64,000 nucleotides of DNA from assembly GCA_029948255.1 (NCBI GenBank), contig JALIZF010001803.1:665501-729500 (forward strand), written 5' to 3'. A model generated the notes under the pieces. It searched no databases and was not told the origin of the DNA. It worked only from the letters and a program-made list of their open reading frames with translations. This stretch comes from Telmatactis stephensoni (lineage: Eukaryota; Cnidaria; Anthozoa; Actiniaria; Isophelliidae). Each line of letters begins with the position of its first letter. Position 1 is the first letter of the stretch. This document shows, piece after piece, positions 1-12,900 of the stretch. The position numbers and the translations under genes were made by a program.

Positions 1-907
1 TTCATTAACTGTCGCGCGCCAACGTCAGAAACACAAAAAAACTTGGTCTTGTGATTGATATAAGTTTGTGGGACGCTTTTCGTGTTTAGCCACCTTCTGC
101 GGTTATTGTTGCGTGGAAAAGGGAAAAAAGGTAGAGAAATGGAGGAAAGGAGGAAAGGAGGGAGGAGAGGAAGGAAGGAAGAAAGCAAGGAAGAAAGGAA
201 AGAAGGAAGGAAGGAAGGAAGGAAGAAAGCAAGGAAGAAAGGAAAGAAGGAAGGAAGGAAGGAAGGAAGGAAGGGAATGGAGGAGGGAAGGAAGGAAGGA
301 AGGAGGAGGGAAAGAAGGACGAAAGGAAGGAAAGAAGGAAGCAAAGATGAATGGATGGAAGGAGAAGGAGGAAGAAAATGCTGGATCTTTCTTGTAGAAT
401 CCGTACCGGGTTAAAAGTCTAACCAACCAAGTCCATGTAACTTTAATAATTTTAAACAGATGGGATTTTTAATCGTTTCAAATTCCCCTAAGGCCTGGCG
501 CTCTTAATCTTTAGATTTGCCGATGAATAATTTACTACCATAAATTAATCAATTCCTGTGCGATATTCGAGTTTTAATCAGTTTCACAGTTTCACTTGAT
601 TATTCGCAGACTGGAGGAGAACTGAATCCCTAAAATTAGAACTTAAGTAATATCGATACATGTCGATTATTTAATATATCACTATGAATATTATACACGA
701 GAAAACACGTTTGTTTGCCCTCCGAGGATGACCGTTTCACTTGTTCCCCATGCAGCAAAGTCTGTAATCAAGAATGAAAGGGATCACAAGCTGTAAGGTT
801 TCCAAACCCTCGGTCATCGTCTTTGATGAGAGAGTCCATTCATATATATTATATTGTGTAAGAGGAACTGGAATTCAACTTGGATAACTTGTTGTATTTG
901 GTCTTAG
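1..907. other. Non-coding left edge (intron or upstream of the GPCR gene)
   Basis: No exon is recognisable here. Apart from the GGAA-type repeat at about 119-350 the sequence is AT-rich and unique. The first supportable exon begins at 908 after a TTAG acceptor and starts in mid-codon, so the true 5' exons and promoter of the downstream GPCR gene lie further left. Confidence 0.6.
119..350 (+). repeat. (GGAA)n / purine-rich microsatellite
   Basis: Imperfect GGAA/GAAA tetranucleotide repeat, almost entirely purine on the + strand. The Lys/Glu/Gly-rich and Ser/Phe-rich open frames over it are repeat artefacts, not genes. Confidence 0.9.
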
Positions 908-3900
908 GTCCAGGAACGCCGACAAAATGTAATGCAACTGGTCTTTATGAATATAACTTTAATGTTCTGGTTGGAGGAAGTGTTTGCACCTCAACAAATG
1001 GTACATTTTTCTGTTTGTCTGTCGACTGCCTGTCTGTCCTTCTGTTTGTCTGTCTGTCTGTGCCTTTAATTTGTCTATCGGATGTACCGTTTATCTGTCT
1101 GTCGTCCTGTTTGTCTGTCTATCCCTTTGTCTGTATCGGATGTAGCATCCTTTATCTAATTCTCTGTCTGTCTGTCCTTTTGTCTGTCTGTCTGTCTAAA
1201 ACTGACTGTCCGGATGTCTATCTGTACGTACTTGTCGAATTTCTTCTTATTTGTGAATACCGCTCTCTTTTGCCAAATGTGATCATGTTTGTGCTCACTG
1301 TACGAACACTCAAGTCTCTTTATTTAAGACACTGTCCATCCTAACTATTCTTACTGTTTTCAGCTGTAGATTTATCAAGCACCAAGGTTTTTGGAGGCGG
1401 AGCAATTGAATTGAGAGCCAGAAGAAACGGAACTATTGTCATAGGTACATTGCACTGTTACACACACGCTTGCAAAACATTGTTCAAACCGACCGTATAA
1501 GGAAGTCTCTAAGTGTCGTCTAACGTTCATCTTTGGTGAACTTGCAGCACTTTACATGCTTCAACTGCCTTTAGTCTACACTCTCATAGTTTTTCTTATA
1601 CTTTAAGAAATACAGCGCGAAAGCCAAGGAACATTCCCATCGATTCATTCGGTAAACCACATTTAGTGCAAGCAGGAAAGTACTTGAAACGACAGAATAT
1701 ACCGCATTCTCTTCAAACTGAATTTTTTGGTGCTGAGTTTGGAATCTGTGGCTTGAGTTTTGCCAGCGAAGTTTTGTTTGTTTCACTGCCAGTCTCGTTT
1801 CATAAGGGCCGCGCATGCGCGGTACATTTTGCGACAGTGTCACCATTGCTCAAGTGTAGCTTATACGTTGGTTAGTGAGCTGCCTTCTTTGCAACCTCGA
1901 TCCTTGTTTCGACTTCATTCCATTCTGTGTAGCTTTAGTTAGCTTTAAATACCCTTAAAACGGAGCACTGGTGGGGAGAGGGGGTAAAATGAGCGCACCG
2001 TCGGCCTCAAGTTTATCAGTAACGCTTGAAGTTGACTTTAAGTTTTACCGTCGTACAATAAGGTCGTTTACCTTTGCATTGAACTTTCATATTATTTAAT
2101 TCTGATCTTGTTTTTATCAATATTTTATAGGTAGCAAAATCATAGCAGATGGATCTTCTGAAAGTGACGACGCTGGTGCAATGGGAGGGACAATTCGTTT
2201 GATAGCAAATGAGGTATGAATCTATCTTTAGCTGCAGCCTTCTCATTGATTTCATTCAGCCCTCTTTCAATCAATCCACGCAGCTCTTCATCCTTTTATT
2301 CGTTCGTTCGTTCGTTCGTTCGTTCGTTCGTTCGTTCGTTCGTTCGTTCGTTCGTTTGCTTGTTCGTTCGTTCGTTCGTCCGTTCGTTCATCCATCCATT
2401 CGTTGATTTGTTCATTTATTCATTCATTCATTCATTTGTTTGTCCGTCCGTCCACCCGTTTGTTCGTTCGTTCATTCGTCCACTTATTCATTCATTCATT
2501 CATTCATCCCTTAGTGGTTTTATTCTTCCATTTCAAAAAATACTTGTATTTATTTCAAGGTGCACCTAAAAAACAACGCTCTTCTTTCGGCAAAAGCATC
2601 ACAAAATGGCACAAATCTAGCAAGTGGTGGAATCATACAAATCAAGAGTAATCAAGATGTACAAGGATTGTGTGAGTCAAAGTTTGAGGTATCAGGAGGC
2701 AAAAAAGGTCTTGTCATCATAAATGGTACGTACACTTGCAGAGTTTTCTAGGGGTTACGAGTGGTCGTGGCAAGCCTTTACGAGATCCCTCGAGGCAAGG
2801 AATTTTTTTCGAGCTTGCTTGCTTGTTTTCTGTCTTTCGTTCTTTCTTTCTTTCTCTTTCTCTTTTCTTTTCTTTTCTTTTCTTTTCTTTTCTTTTCTTT
2901 TCTTTTCTTTTCTTTTCTTTTCTTTTCTTTTCTTTTCTTTTCTTTTCTTTTCTTTTCTTTTCTTTTCTTTTCTTTTCTTTTCTTTTCTTTTTTCTTAAAA
3001 ATTCAAGACTCTGAGATGGCTTGTTTTTCGAAAAGCGAGACTTTAGCAAGACACGCGAAATTTGACCAAAATTTTGCAAGACTTTTTGAGGGGACCATTC
3101 GACACCTTTTTCTTTTTATTCGTATCCAGTATAGTATGAGCATAACAAACCAAATGTTAGTATCTTTGGGGATGACATTAAGGACGGATATTTAAGTAGT
3201 ATAAGGGGAGAAAATCGACCCAATTTCGAGTGAAAATGTCTACTCCAAGAAGCGGGTTAAAAGAAGCAGTGCAAGGAAAAAACACTCAATTTTGAGTGAA
3301 TTGTGTAATCCAAGAAGCGTCCGGTAAACTCATGTGGAAATTAGTCACAGCAAAATTATACAGCAGAAATCCACTAACTCGAGCTCCCAGGGGAAGTTTG
3401 ATCTTAATTGTTCAAGATAGCGGGGGTTCGAGATACTCGTTAACCGGGTTCAAGTTAGCGGGTTCTAGTGTATTTTTCAACACATCTCTTGTAGTATCAG
3501 CCAAATCGTCGTACCAAGTCCAGTTCATTCAACGTGGAACACTACTGATTGATACTACACTTTGCATATGGTCACACCAGACGACTTCTAACGTCAGCAT
3601 AGCCTATTCTCAGTTTGGTGAAGCCCACAACACTTCTACATCAGAAGGAATCGTCACTATATGCTCGTTTGGCTTCCAGACACCCATTATCGTCAATGGT
3701 AGCACTGCAGTCGAACTGTCTGGTCAATATGCACTATCAATAAGAAGCAAAGAAGGGATATACATTGGAGTGGATTTTGTTGTCGATGGCAGTAGTGAAG
3801 GAACGACGGACAGTTTCTTGGGAGGTTATTGTGTTGCAAACTCAGCTCAAGCACGTGAAGGTAAAATTGTTTCTATCATTTTTACACAAAACAATACGAA

Positions 3901-6900
3901 ACATCATGGTGTATGATTTTAGCAATTTTCGTATGACTGCATACGAGGTGGGGCTTCGTGGAAGATCATTCGTGCTAAAGGAACTAATAATGCTAAATAT
4001 AGTGCTTTATTCTTTTACAATAAAAAAATAACACCTTTTGCTCTTTTTGTCTGTAGGCGCTGGACCAGGTAAAGGTTACAATAACAGCAATGCTGGAGGT
4101 GGTCATGGCGGCAGAGGTGGATTTTTCAAAGAAGTGAGCGGAACTGTATATGGCCGACAATATGGCAACAAAACACATTTGATTGGGGGTAGTACAGGTA
4201 ACCCAAGAAAGCGTATTAGTTGTTTTCGGGGTCTTTGGTAGAGCGACTAGATCGTGGAGGACTCTTGGCGTAAAACCTGTACTATAGGTTTTTACTTGTT
4301 ATTCAAGGATCCTATAAGCTCGTTGTCTACCACAGGAACCCCATCGATTTTAGTATGACATTACTCGATCCTAATTTTATTGAGACAGATTTGCTAAAAA
4401 CCTATGATTCTTTTAGGAACATCCACCAGTTCATCTGAATCACGTGGCTGTGGTGGAGGAGCCATTAAAATAGCATCCCAAAGGAATCTCACAATAGGTT
4501 AGTCACGTGACTTATGACGTAACACTTTTATTTGATTAACACTTGCATTGTCGATAATTTTTGATTTGCTGCGGAAACATGTTGCAGGTTGTGAAGCAAT
4601 CTTTATTGTCATCAATTCCTTGTAGCTATGCGTGTCACTTATTTTAGATAGACGACTTTCTAAAATGGCGGCCTAGTACATGAGAACGAGGCCACAAAGG
4701 CCTTGTTACCAGAAAATGAACGTGGCAACACTTCTATTGCTATCAAAGACGATGTGTTCCTCTTCGTTTTGAAATACATATTTTCTGTGCATTTTAAAGG
4801 ATATATATATAGACTCATTTGATTTTGGAGGCCTTTCTGGCCTCGTTCTCGTGAACAATGAGCCCGCCATTTTTAAAAGTCGTCTATTAACAAAAACAAC
4901 GTTGCTTTAAAGTCGTTTTTGTGTGACATCACTTTTTCAGTTGACTTCTGCGCCATTGGTTACGCCAAGCTAAATGCTCTGACACATGATGCAACATTTT
5001 CTACAACATTGCGCGAATTACACCGTGTGCCCACCCCTGTAACAGTTGCAGGTTTAGTATCGAGTTTTACTTCTGCAACTTTTTCTACAACATTGCGCGC
5101 AACATTGCTAGGATTGATTGATTGATTAATTGTTTCATTGATTGTGTGTATTTTTAAATTCCAAGTTTGGTTAATAAAGATTAATATTATTTTATTGCTC
5201 AGTTTCTATTTGTAAAAGATTATACATATGATTTTTTAAATTTACATTAACAAGTTTTTCTTAAAATGAACTAAGAATATAAGAATTTAGAGCCTGAGGG
5301 CTAAATTCACTTTAACTAAACGCATAATGCAAATGTGTTGCATGCATTGTTGTAGAAAGTTAGATTGTGTGTCCAAGCCTTATTATTACAGTATCAAAAT
5401 CACTTATTCATAAAAAACACAAGGTCTAGCAATGACTAGGGTAAGTTTTTGATTGGCTTTTAGATATATTTTTAATTAAAAATGGGATGTCATTCCAAAA
5501 ACATTTTCTTGGACACATTTTTTCCAAGATTTATTTCATAGAAAGTTACATTGATGATATCGTTTTGTTGCATGTTAAGACGCCGCAATTAAAGTCAACG
5601 GTTATGCACATTCCAATGGTGATTTTGGTGGTAGTAGTGGTGGGACTATAATCCTCGAGGGTAAACAGGTAAACTACACATATTATCCACTATATGATTA
5701 ATGCATTTCAAGAGACCATAATACTAAGAGAGCGAAACTCAGTATTGAGGTCTGTGCGATGTTCGTGACGACTAAGGCTATTTTTAGTAACTTCGCCATC
5801 GCGCGCGCAAGGCTCTCAAACAGTAGAATTTGATATTTGACGTGCGCGCGGACGGGACTGTTTGCTTTTGGCATTTGAATTCCTGCAGGCCGACCATATT
5901 GCTGGAACCTCCCCCTATTTAAAGAGCCGGAGTGTTGGTCCGAACGGGAATCGAACCCTGACCTCTCGCACTAAAATCGACGCTCAACCAACTGAACGAA
6001 CGGGTCAGCCATTAGTAGGTAAATCTCATGTATTTGTGTTGTTCCATAGGTCATTCTAACTGGTCGTGCTACACTAGAGGCGAAGGGAAGCAATGCCACA
6101 GGCAATAAGAATACTGGTGGAGGTGGAGGTGGCGGCGTTATCGTGATAGATAAACTCAACTCAGCCAGCAATAGGCCCAATGTTAACATAGCAACGTCAG
6201 GGGGTCAAGGGTATAGGCCCGGTGAAAGTGGTGTTGTTTTTGTTGATGGTATGTATATGAAGCATCTCTTAAACATTACATTTTAATCATCATCATCATC
6301 ATCAATATTTGTTCTTGAAGTACATCTGTTTGAACATTTCACTGTCTAATTTCAACCCGTATTATATTAACAGGGGTACAGTATCGCAAGTCATATAAAA
6401 CAGGTGATAAACTATTGGAATTCTAACAGTGAATTAGTTTTTATCCATCAGCTACAGTAGGAAGAATAAAAAGTTGTCTACAAAGTAACGCATTACCCAA
6501 AGACGTCTTCAATAGCTTCTATACCAAGAGTATGACGGTCGACGCTGCTACTTCTGTCTTCAACTTTATTCTAGAATGAAGCTGTAGCTTATTGTCTTTA
6601 TCCAATATAAGCACTACATAAAAATTGAGTGACAGAGATATTGCAAATTCTACTGCTTTAAAAAAACTTTTAATTCACATTTTGGCGATAGTCGTGGTGT
6701 TACCTAGATTAACATGAACTAACTTATATTAAATGGCTATTTTCTAGTTGTGGAGGAGAGTAGAAATTTTACTGGATGCTACGTATACAAAGCTAAACCA
6801 AAAGGACGGAAATACTCAATGCCTGAACACGAGGCTTTTCCTAGTACATGTCTAAAATTCTGCAAGGAAAGAACGTTCCCGTTTGCCCTGATCAATAGCA

Positions 6901-9900
6901 AGGCATGCCATTGTGAGAGTGAAATTTCGTCCTTAGACCCGGTACTTGATAATAGTACATGCAATACGTCTTGCCCTGGTAACTATACATACAGATGTGG
7001 TGGAGAGGTTGACAGCATCTTTATTGTTTATAGCACAGGTAAATTAGCCTGCCTAGCGGCCCTAAGGGGGAAGGGACTGGAGCGAGGAGGGAAGCGGATT
7101 GGGGAGAGGAGAGGAGGAAAAATAAATATAAATCAATAAATACATATATGGAGTTTGGTGTTTCTTTTCTGTTACATGTGTGATTACGTATACCACTGAT
7201 GTATTGTAAGACGACGTATCAATGACGTATTTGTATTAGAGCAAATTTTGTATGAGCGTGAAACGCACGCCGTGCCGTGACCGTGTCAGTGTCGTGTTGT
7301 CTATGAAAATTTGACCTTGCGGTGCCGTTTTCACAGCCATATGAAATCCATTTTATACGTATCAGTTATGAAGTGACGTATTTTATATCATGACGTATCA
7401 ATGATGAAGTGACGTATTTTATATTATGACGTATCAGTGATGAAGTGACGTATTTGTATTACAGTACACACGCATAGATGACGTCACTGAATCTTATCGT
7501 GCTCTGACCGGTTCAGATTTTTCAACAAATATTATATAAAACAAATGAATTCCATTTTCCGTGCGTCTGTACTCTAATAGATGCACAGATGACGTAAAAA
7601 TGTGTCGAAGACGTATAAAACAGTCGCACCACTCGATTTCGTCACGTCGCGTACTTTTTTGTTCTCACCACCTTTTTTGTTCTCTATTAGAGTACAGACG
7701 CACGGAAAAATGAAATCTTTTTGCTAAATTTGCTATAAATGATCTCGAACTCATCAATGATCGTCACATACTTTGACTAAAAGATGGGGTAAGGCGTAAG
7801 GTATATTATTTAATATATCATTACTAATCTAATATTGTAGGTATAAAACCACCGGTGCCCACTACTACCGAAGGACCCACTGTAGGACCAACACAACGTC
7901 CTTTTGAGAAGCCATCAGAAGAAGTACGTGATCGGTTAAATTCTTCTAAGTTTTTAAATACTTTTGATTTGCGCTATTTATTAGGCTGCGTACGGGCAAG
8001 GTAGCAGTAATAAGCAGTACGCATTGTAACATGGGCTTGAACTCTTTGTATGCCCTGAGCTTAGCTAAGAATTTTCCTTGTGTAGTTTGAAGCTCTAAAC
8101 AACATAACCATCACAAGAGACAACGCCCATCAAGTTGTCAAGGACCTAAATAACCTCACAACAGTTACTGACCTTAATGGTGGTGATACATTGGTTGCTG
8201 TTAGTATTGTGGAAAAATTAGCATCTGGAGATGTACTTGATATAAAAAATAGAAATGAAACGAAACAAACTGGGCAGGTTAGTAGCAAGCTGTACAAGTT
8301 ACAATAATGCCAAAATTGTTGTTTTTAGGTTGGGCGTAAATAATTTCACAGTCCTCACCCTTACCCGTCAATGTTGAGACTGTGCTGAGATGGAATCCAT
8401 GGCACAATCATCCAAAACACCTATCTTTTTCTCACTCAAAACACCTCCATTTGCAGTTTCCCTAGAAAATAGAAACTGCAATATTGAACAGGGATATGAG
8501 GACTGCAAAAGACAAAAATGTGCCAAATGTATTATCGTGCCAATTAATCTTAGCAATGATTGTAGTATATGCTGTACAAATTATACAAGTTGCATAGGTA
8601 CATACAAATTGCGAGGCAAAAGAGTATAAAGATATTGCAGCCACGACTTGGTCCATTTCTTGTCTGACAACAGGATTTTTTTTTTAGGCAATCATTGAAA
8701 CTGCTGGTGCTCTACTTGGAACCAAAAACAGCAAAAACTGGGAAAAAATTATGTCCAGCAATACAACCGAGGTTCGGTTAAAATAGCTAGACGATACAAA
8801 TGTTGATGATGTTAATAATTATGATGATAATGATAATAGTGGAAGCGGTAAAAGTGATAATTTTCTATTTTGCCTTCTGTTTTGGGGGTAGTTATTGTAA
8901 TTCAAATGCGTTTGATTTGAACGACAATTTGTTTTCTTTGAATAAGAATACCTACCCCAAAACAAAAGGTATTATGAGGATAAAGATGATACTAAGTCAT
9001 GATGATGATGATGATGATGATGTAAAGATAGCGCCATAAGACAAGAAGAAAGTGTTGAATAAAGTACTAATGATAATAATAGATTGTCAAGTAAATGTCA
9101 ATGCAATAGTATAGTGTCAACAATGATTGTTAACTGTCGTAGTATTATTAATAAATTTCTTAAAATCTGAGGAACTACTAGATATCAACCACTGAGTTAT
9201 ATATTTATTTGTTTCTAAATCAGACCCACAGTCCAAACAATGTACTTGAGTATGTCGAGAAGATTGGTATTAAATTAGGGAGAGGGTTAGAACCAGAAAA
9301 ACCTCTTGCTTTGGAGTCCACTAATGTAGGTAAGTAGTACAGTATGGACAGAATAAGTCAATTTTTAGGGAGATCAATGCTGGTGTTAAATTGAGGTGAA
9401 TGGGATGGGTTAGAACCAGAAGAACATCTTGCTTTGGAGTCCACTAATGTAGTTAAGTAGTATGGTAGGGACAGAATGAGTCCCCTTGTTGGGCCGGGGA
9501 AGTCAACCCCTGTGGATTAAGTTTTAAGACCTCGAATCAGTTAGTATGGCTTAAAGGAAATAGAAGGAAAATTTTGGAATTTAAGATTTTAGTATAAACA
9601 TGTGTACATGTGCTTTAATTTCTAGTGCTGGTAATGGAACGTGTAGATCTTTCCATCTCTAAGGATGAAACATATCCACCTTACAAGGAGCTAAGTAGGG
9701 AGTGGCAATATGGAGATTATATAACTATACCTGAAGAATCTATCGCTCAACTCAAGGAAAGTGGTGCGTACTCCCTTAAGAATCCTATACTTGAATATTT
9801 TCGCAAAGAGAAGAAATTAGATGACTCAAAGCGTTGTCACTAAGTACGTTTAGTTTCGGTTTTGCTAACTGAGTATCTATCTCACTGCCTATAGGAGCAA

Positions 9901-12900
9901 ACCAAACTACCATCGTGTTTGTTCTATATAATGGAATCAACGATGCCCTTAAAAGGTAAGCACCTTTGATGCTCACCTCTCTAATGCTCATGTTTTCCCG
10001 CCAAAACCCGTTGCGTTGTCGGCGTTTTATCCAGACGCGTAACTTCAGAACTTTTCCCGCGAAAACAACGATGTCAGGTCTTTTAAAAAGTGTTGTAGTT
10101 GTGCTCAGGCAAAACTAAATAAAAATAAACTTGTTGTCACTGAACTGAAGTTCTCGAAGAAACGTTTTGGTCCAGATATATACAAGGAGATAAAAGAACC
10201 TTAAGTCATCAGATGGATTGTTTTGTGAACAGTTTCACCCTTTGTAATTTCTTGCTAAGATGACGCAGTTACTGCATTATTAAAATATCAAACTAACACT
10301 TATCTATGTTTTCTAGTAACTTGGCAAGCGACAGGATGATAAATTCCAAAGTGTTATCCTTGACATTGGACCAGAATTTCACGGAACCATTTGTAAAGCC
10401 TGTTACAATGACACTTACGAAGACAGAAGTGAGTAAAGTCTTTTGTGGGGGACCCCTACAAAGAAATCATGTAGAAACGTGTTGGGAACAGAGAAATCGT
10501 GGGAAAACTTGTGCAAAATCCTTGGAAGACTTCCCTAGTGACAGAGGAAGTCTAACCTCTTGACAAGCATAAATCTTAAAAAACATCAAAAAGTAGAAAA
10601 AGAAGAAGAAGATTTTTGAAGATTTATACTTGATATCAGTGTTTCTTTCACATTGATTACTTCATATTGCTTTTTTAGAACTGGGACAACTTAACAGATC
10701 CAGAATGTTCTTTCTTGGATTTCAAAAAATCGTAAGTAAAAACGAATTTGTTTCAAAATATCCTTTAGTTTCCAGGATAAGTAGTATTAAATGGGGGGTA
10801 AATGAGCTAAAATCTATTTTTCAGATTGAAAGGTAATTGGTCCAATTTTGGCTGTGAAAGGACGTCATCTATAAACGATCCCAAGGTGCAATGCCAGTGT
10901 AACCACCTTACCAACTTCGCAGTACTTATGCAAGTCAAGGACTTTAAAGTATGTCGTTTTTAATGCTATCTTGTTGTTTGTTGTTGGCATCATTTTGTCT
11001 CTAAACACAATGGAGTTTGCGTCTTGCATTTAGTCTGTTGCGAAGCTGAAGTGCTTGCTGTGACTATGCAAGTTGATCCTGGATCGAGCGGGAAATCTTG
11101 TTGTATTTGTTACAAGTGAACTCCAGATGCTGGCTGTTGTTGTCCTCTGCTTTCTGCGCTCACTCTTCTCCTTCTACTACTAGTTCCACTTCCGTTCTTT
11201 TTCTCTCTTGCTAAAAGGCACGCGCGCGCGTGTGGGTAAATGCTTATATGGAATTATAAAGGTGTCTATAAAGCTGCGCCCTTCCTAATTCAGCACTTGT
11301 GCTACAAGGAAAGGCAATGAGCTACACCAAACTCTGAAATAGTCCCTACTACTAGGATCTATTTGTTATTATTTAATTATTAATTGAGTTCTGTTTGCCG
11401 TTAGATATCCCGTGCGCACCAAAAAGCTCTACAGATGATCACTTACATTGGTTGTGGCATCTCTCTATTTGGATTGGCACTAACCTTAGCCACGTTCTTA
11501 TCGCTCGAGTAAGATAACAATCAAGTGTTGATATAATAGCTCTTATATACTCTTAGTTAATCACATCATAGGAGCAAGTGTGGATCAGGTGTGGATCAAG
11601 TGTGGATCATCTAGTGCGCGGCGTCCCGAGCGAGAGGTTCGAGTTCGATCCCAGTAACCTCGAACACTTCTTTCAACTTCTTCAGCTTTAAACACTCTTG
11701 AAATGGACCACTGATGGAGGGAGCGGGTAAAATGAACGTACCGTCGGCCTCAAGTTTATTAGTCAATTTGTGAGCTACCCACGTAAAATAAGGTTCTTTA
11801 GTTTTATCTTTCGACGTAAAATAAGTTTTATTTACCTTAACATTTACTTTGTGCTCTAGAACTTTGGCATCAGAACGTACATCCATACATAAGAACCTCG
11901 TTGTGGCTATTGGACTGGCTCAGATCATCTTCCTAGCTGGCATTGACGCAGTTTATAATCCTGTAAGAATAGATTTTAATACTCTTTGTGACATAGACAA
12001 ACTGTTTTTGAATGACTTTCAAGTGTATACATCTTTTAATTTTCTGTGTTGTGTGAAATTCTTATCCAGTCATATTGCTTGTAAGATCGTTGTGTTAGCG
12101 TTACACCCTGTACATGGCCACATTGCATTTTTCTCATTGTTGTGTTGTGTGACATTTTTCATCCAATCAGATTGCTTGTAAGATCGTTGCGTTAGCGTTA
12201 CACTACCTGTACATGGCTGCCTTTACATGGATGTGTTGCGAAGGAATTCATCTTTATACCAAAGTCATCGAAGTGTTCAGCTCCGAGACAAGCAAAATGA
12301 AATACTATTATATGCTTGGGTGGGGTGAGTATCAAATCAAATCAAATCTTTTTGTTTATCCTCGGATTTCAGAGTAGCAAATGCTGCTAATATCTCCGAG
12401 ACTCATTCACACTTGCTATCACTACATTCGATATACTCTACATACAACACTCAACTCACATGTTGATGTTTGCTGATTGAGAAAAAAACGGAGAACCCGG
12501 AGAACGCCTGCAACAATTTCTTGCAATAACAAAATTGTTGCAGAAAGTTCAAAAGTTTGAACTTTTCTCTGCAACATTGCACGCTCGTACTGAATGTTGT
12601 AATAGACGATCGATGGTAGATGATGCAATTTTTCTCTGCAGCAAAATCTAAAATTGCGTTGCCAACGAGAGTAAAATTTCAGCGCGTATCGTTATCGGCT
12701 TAACAATGTATGGCAACCTATTAACAGCACTACACGCAACATGGTGACCCAGGGCCGTTCAAGTGTGGTAGGAACGAACGGCTCTGTGGACGAGCTTGGT
12801 AAACCTTGTAAGTGATCAGCATACATGTCGAACATCTTATCAGCTTCTCTACTCTTCACCAGGCGCTCCTCTCATCATTGTTATTATCTCAGCTGCTTCA

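Larger units (their letters stand above)
908..6248 (+). other. GPCR ectodomain: Gly-rich repeat block (exons 1-9)
   Basis: Nine exons encode a series of short related units. Each has a Gly-rich turn followed by alternating hydrophobic residues, for example [15 protein letters not shown] in exon 2, [13 protein letters not shown] in exon 3, [15 protein letters not shown] in exon 7, [14 protein letters not shown] in exon 8 and [14 protein letters not shown] in exon 9. The pattern suggests a beta-solenoid or beta-helix of extracellular type (inference). Most introns are phase 1, which favours exon shuffling or duplication. Exon 5 is by far the largest (about 182 codons), and its acceptor is uncertain (3296/3297 or 3314/3315). 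Many N-x-S/T sites fit a secreted location. I do not recognise a named Pfam family with confidence. Confidence 0.7.
7841..10948 (+). other. GPCR linker, GAIN-like region and GPS (exons 11-19)
   Basis: The first exon is a Thr/Pro-rich linker ([10 protein letters not shown]). Next come about 280 residues of helical then beta-like sequence typical of a GAIN subdomain A/B arrangement, ending in a GPS. The GPS cysteines and tryptophans are visible: [19 protein letters not shown] and [13 protein letters not shown]. In the family autoproteolysis occurs at HL|T within such a motif, and all three residues are present, so cleavage competence is expected (inference). The intron after exon 14 carries a decayed partial copy of that exon. 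Confidence 0.85.

Noticed and set aside
68..426. Overlapping Lys/Glu/Gly and Ser/Phe open frames
   Set aside because: All lie in the GGAA purine repeat and exist in several frames at once.
2717..3195. KEKKRKEKK and [10 protein letters not shown] open frames
   Set aside because: Translation of a TCTTT pentamer array.
5937..6005. Functional tRNA gene on the minus strand
   Set aside because: B box is perfect but the acceptor stem does not pair and no clear anticodon loop forms.
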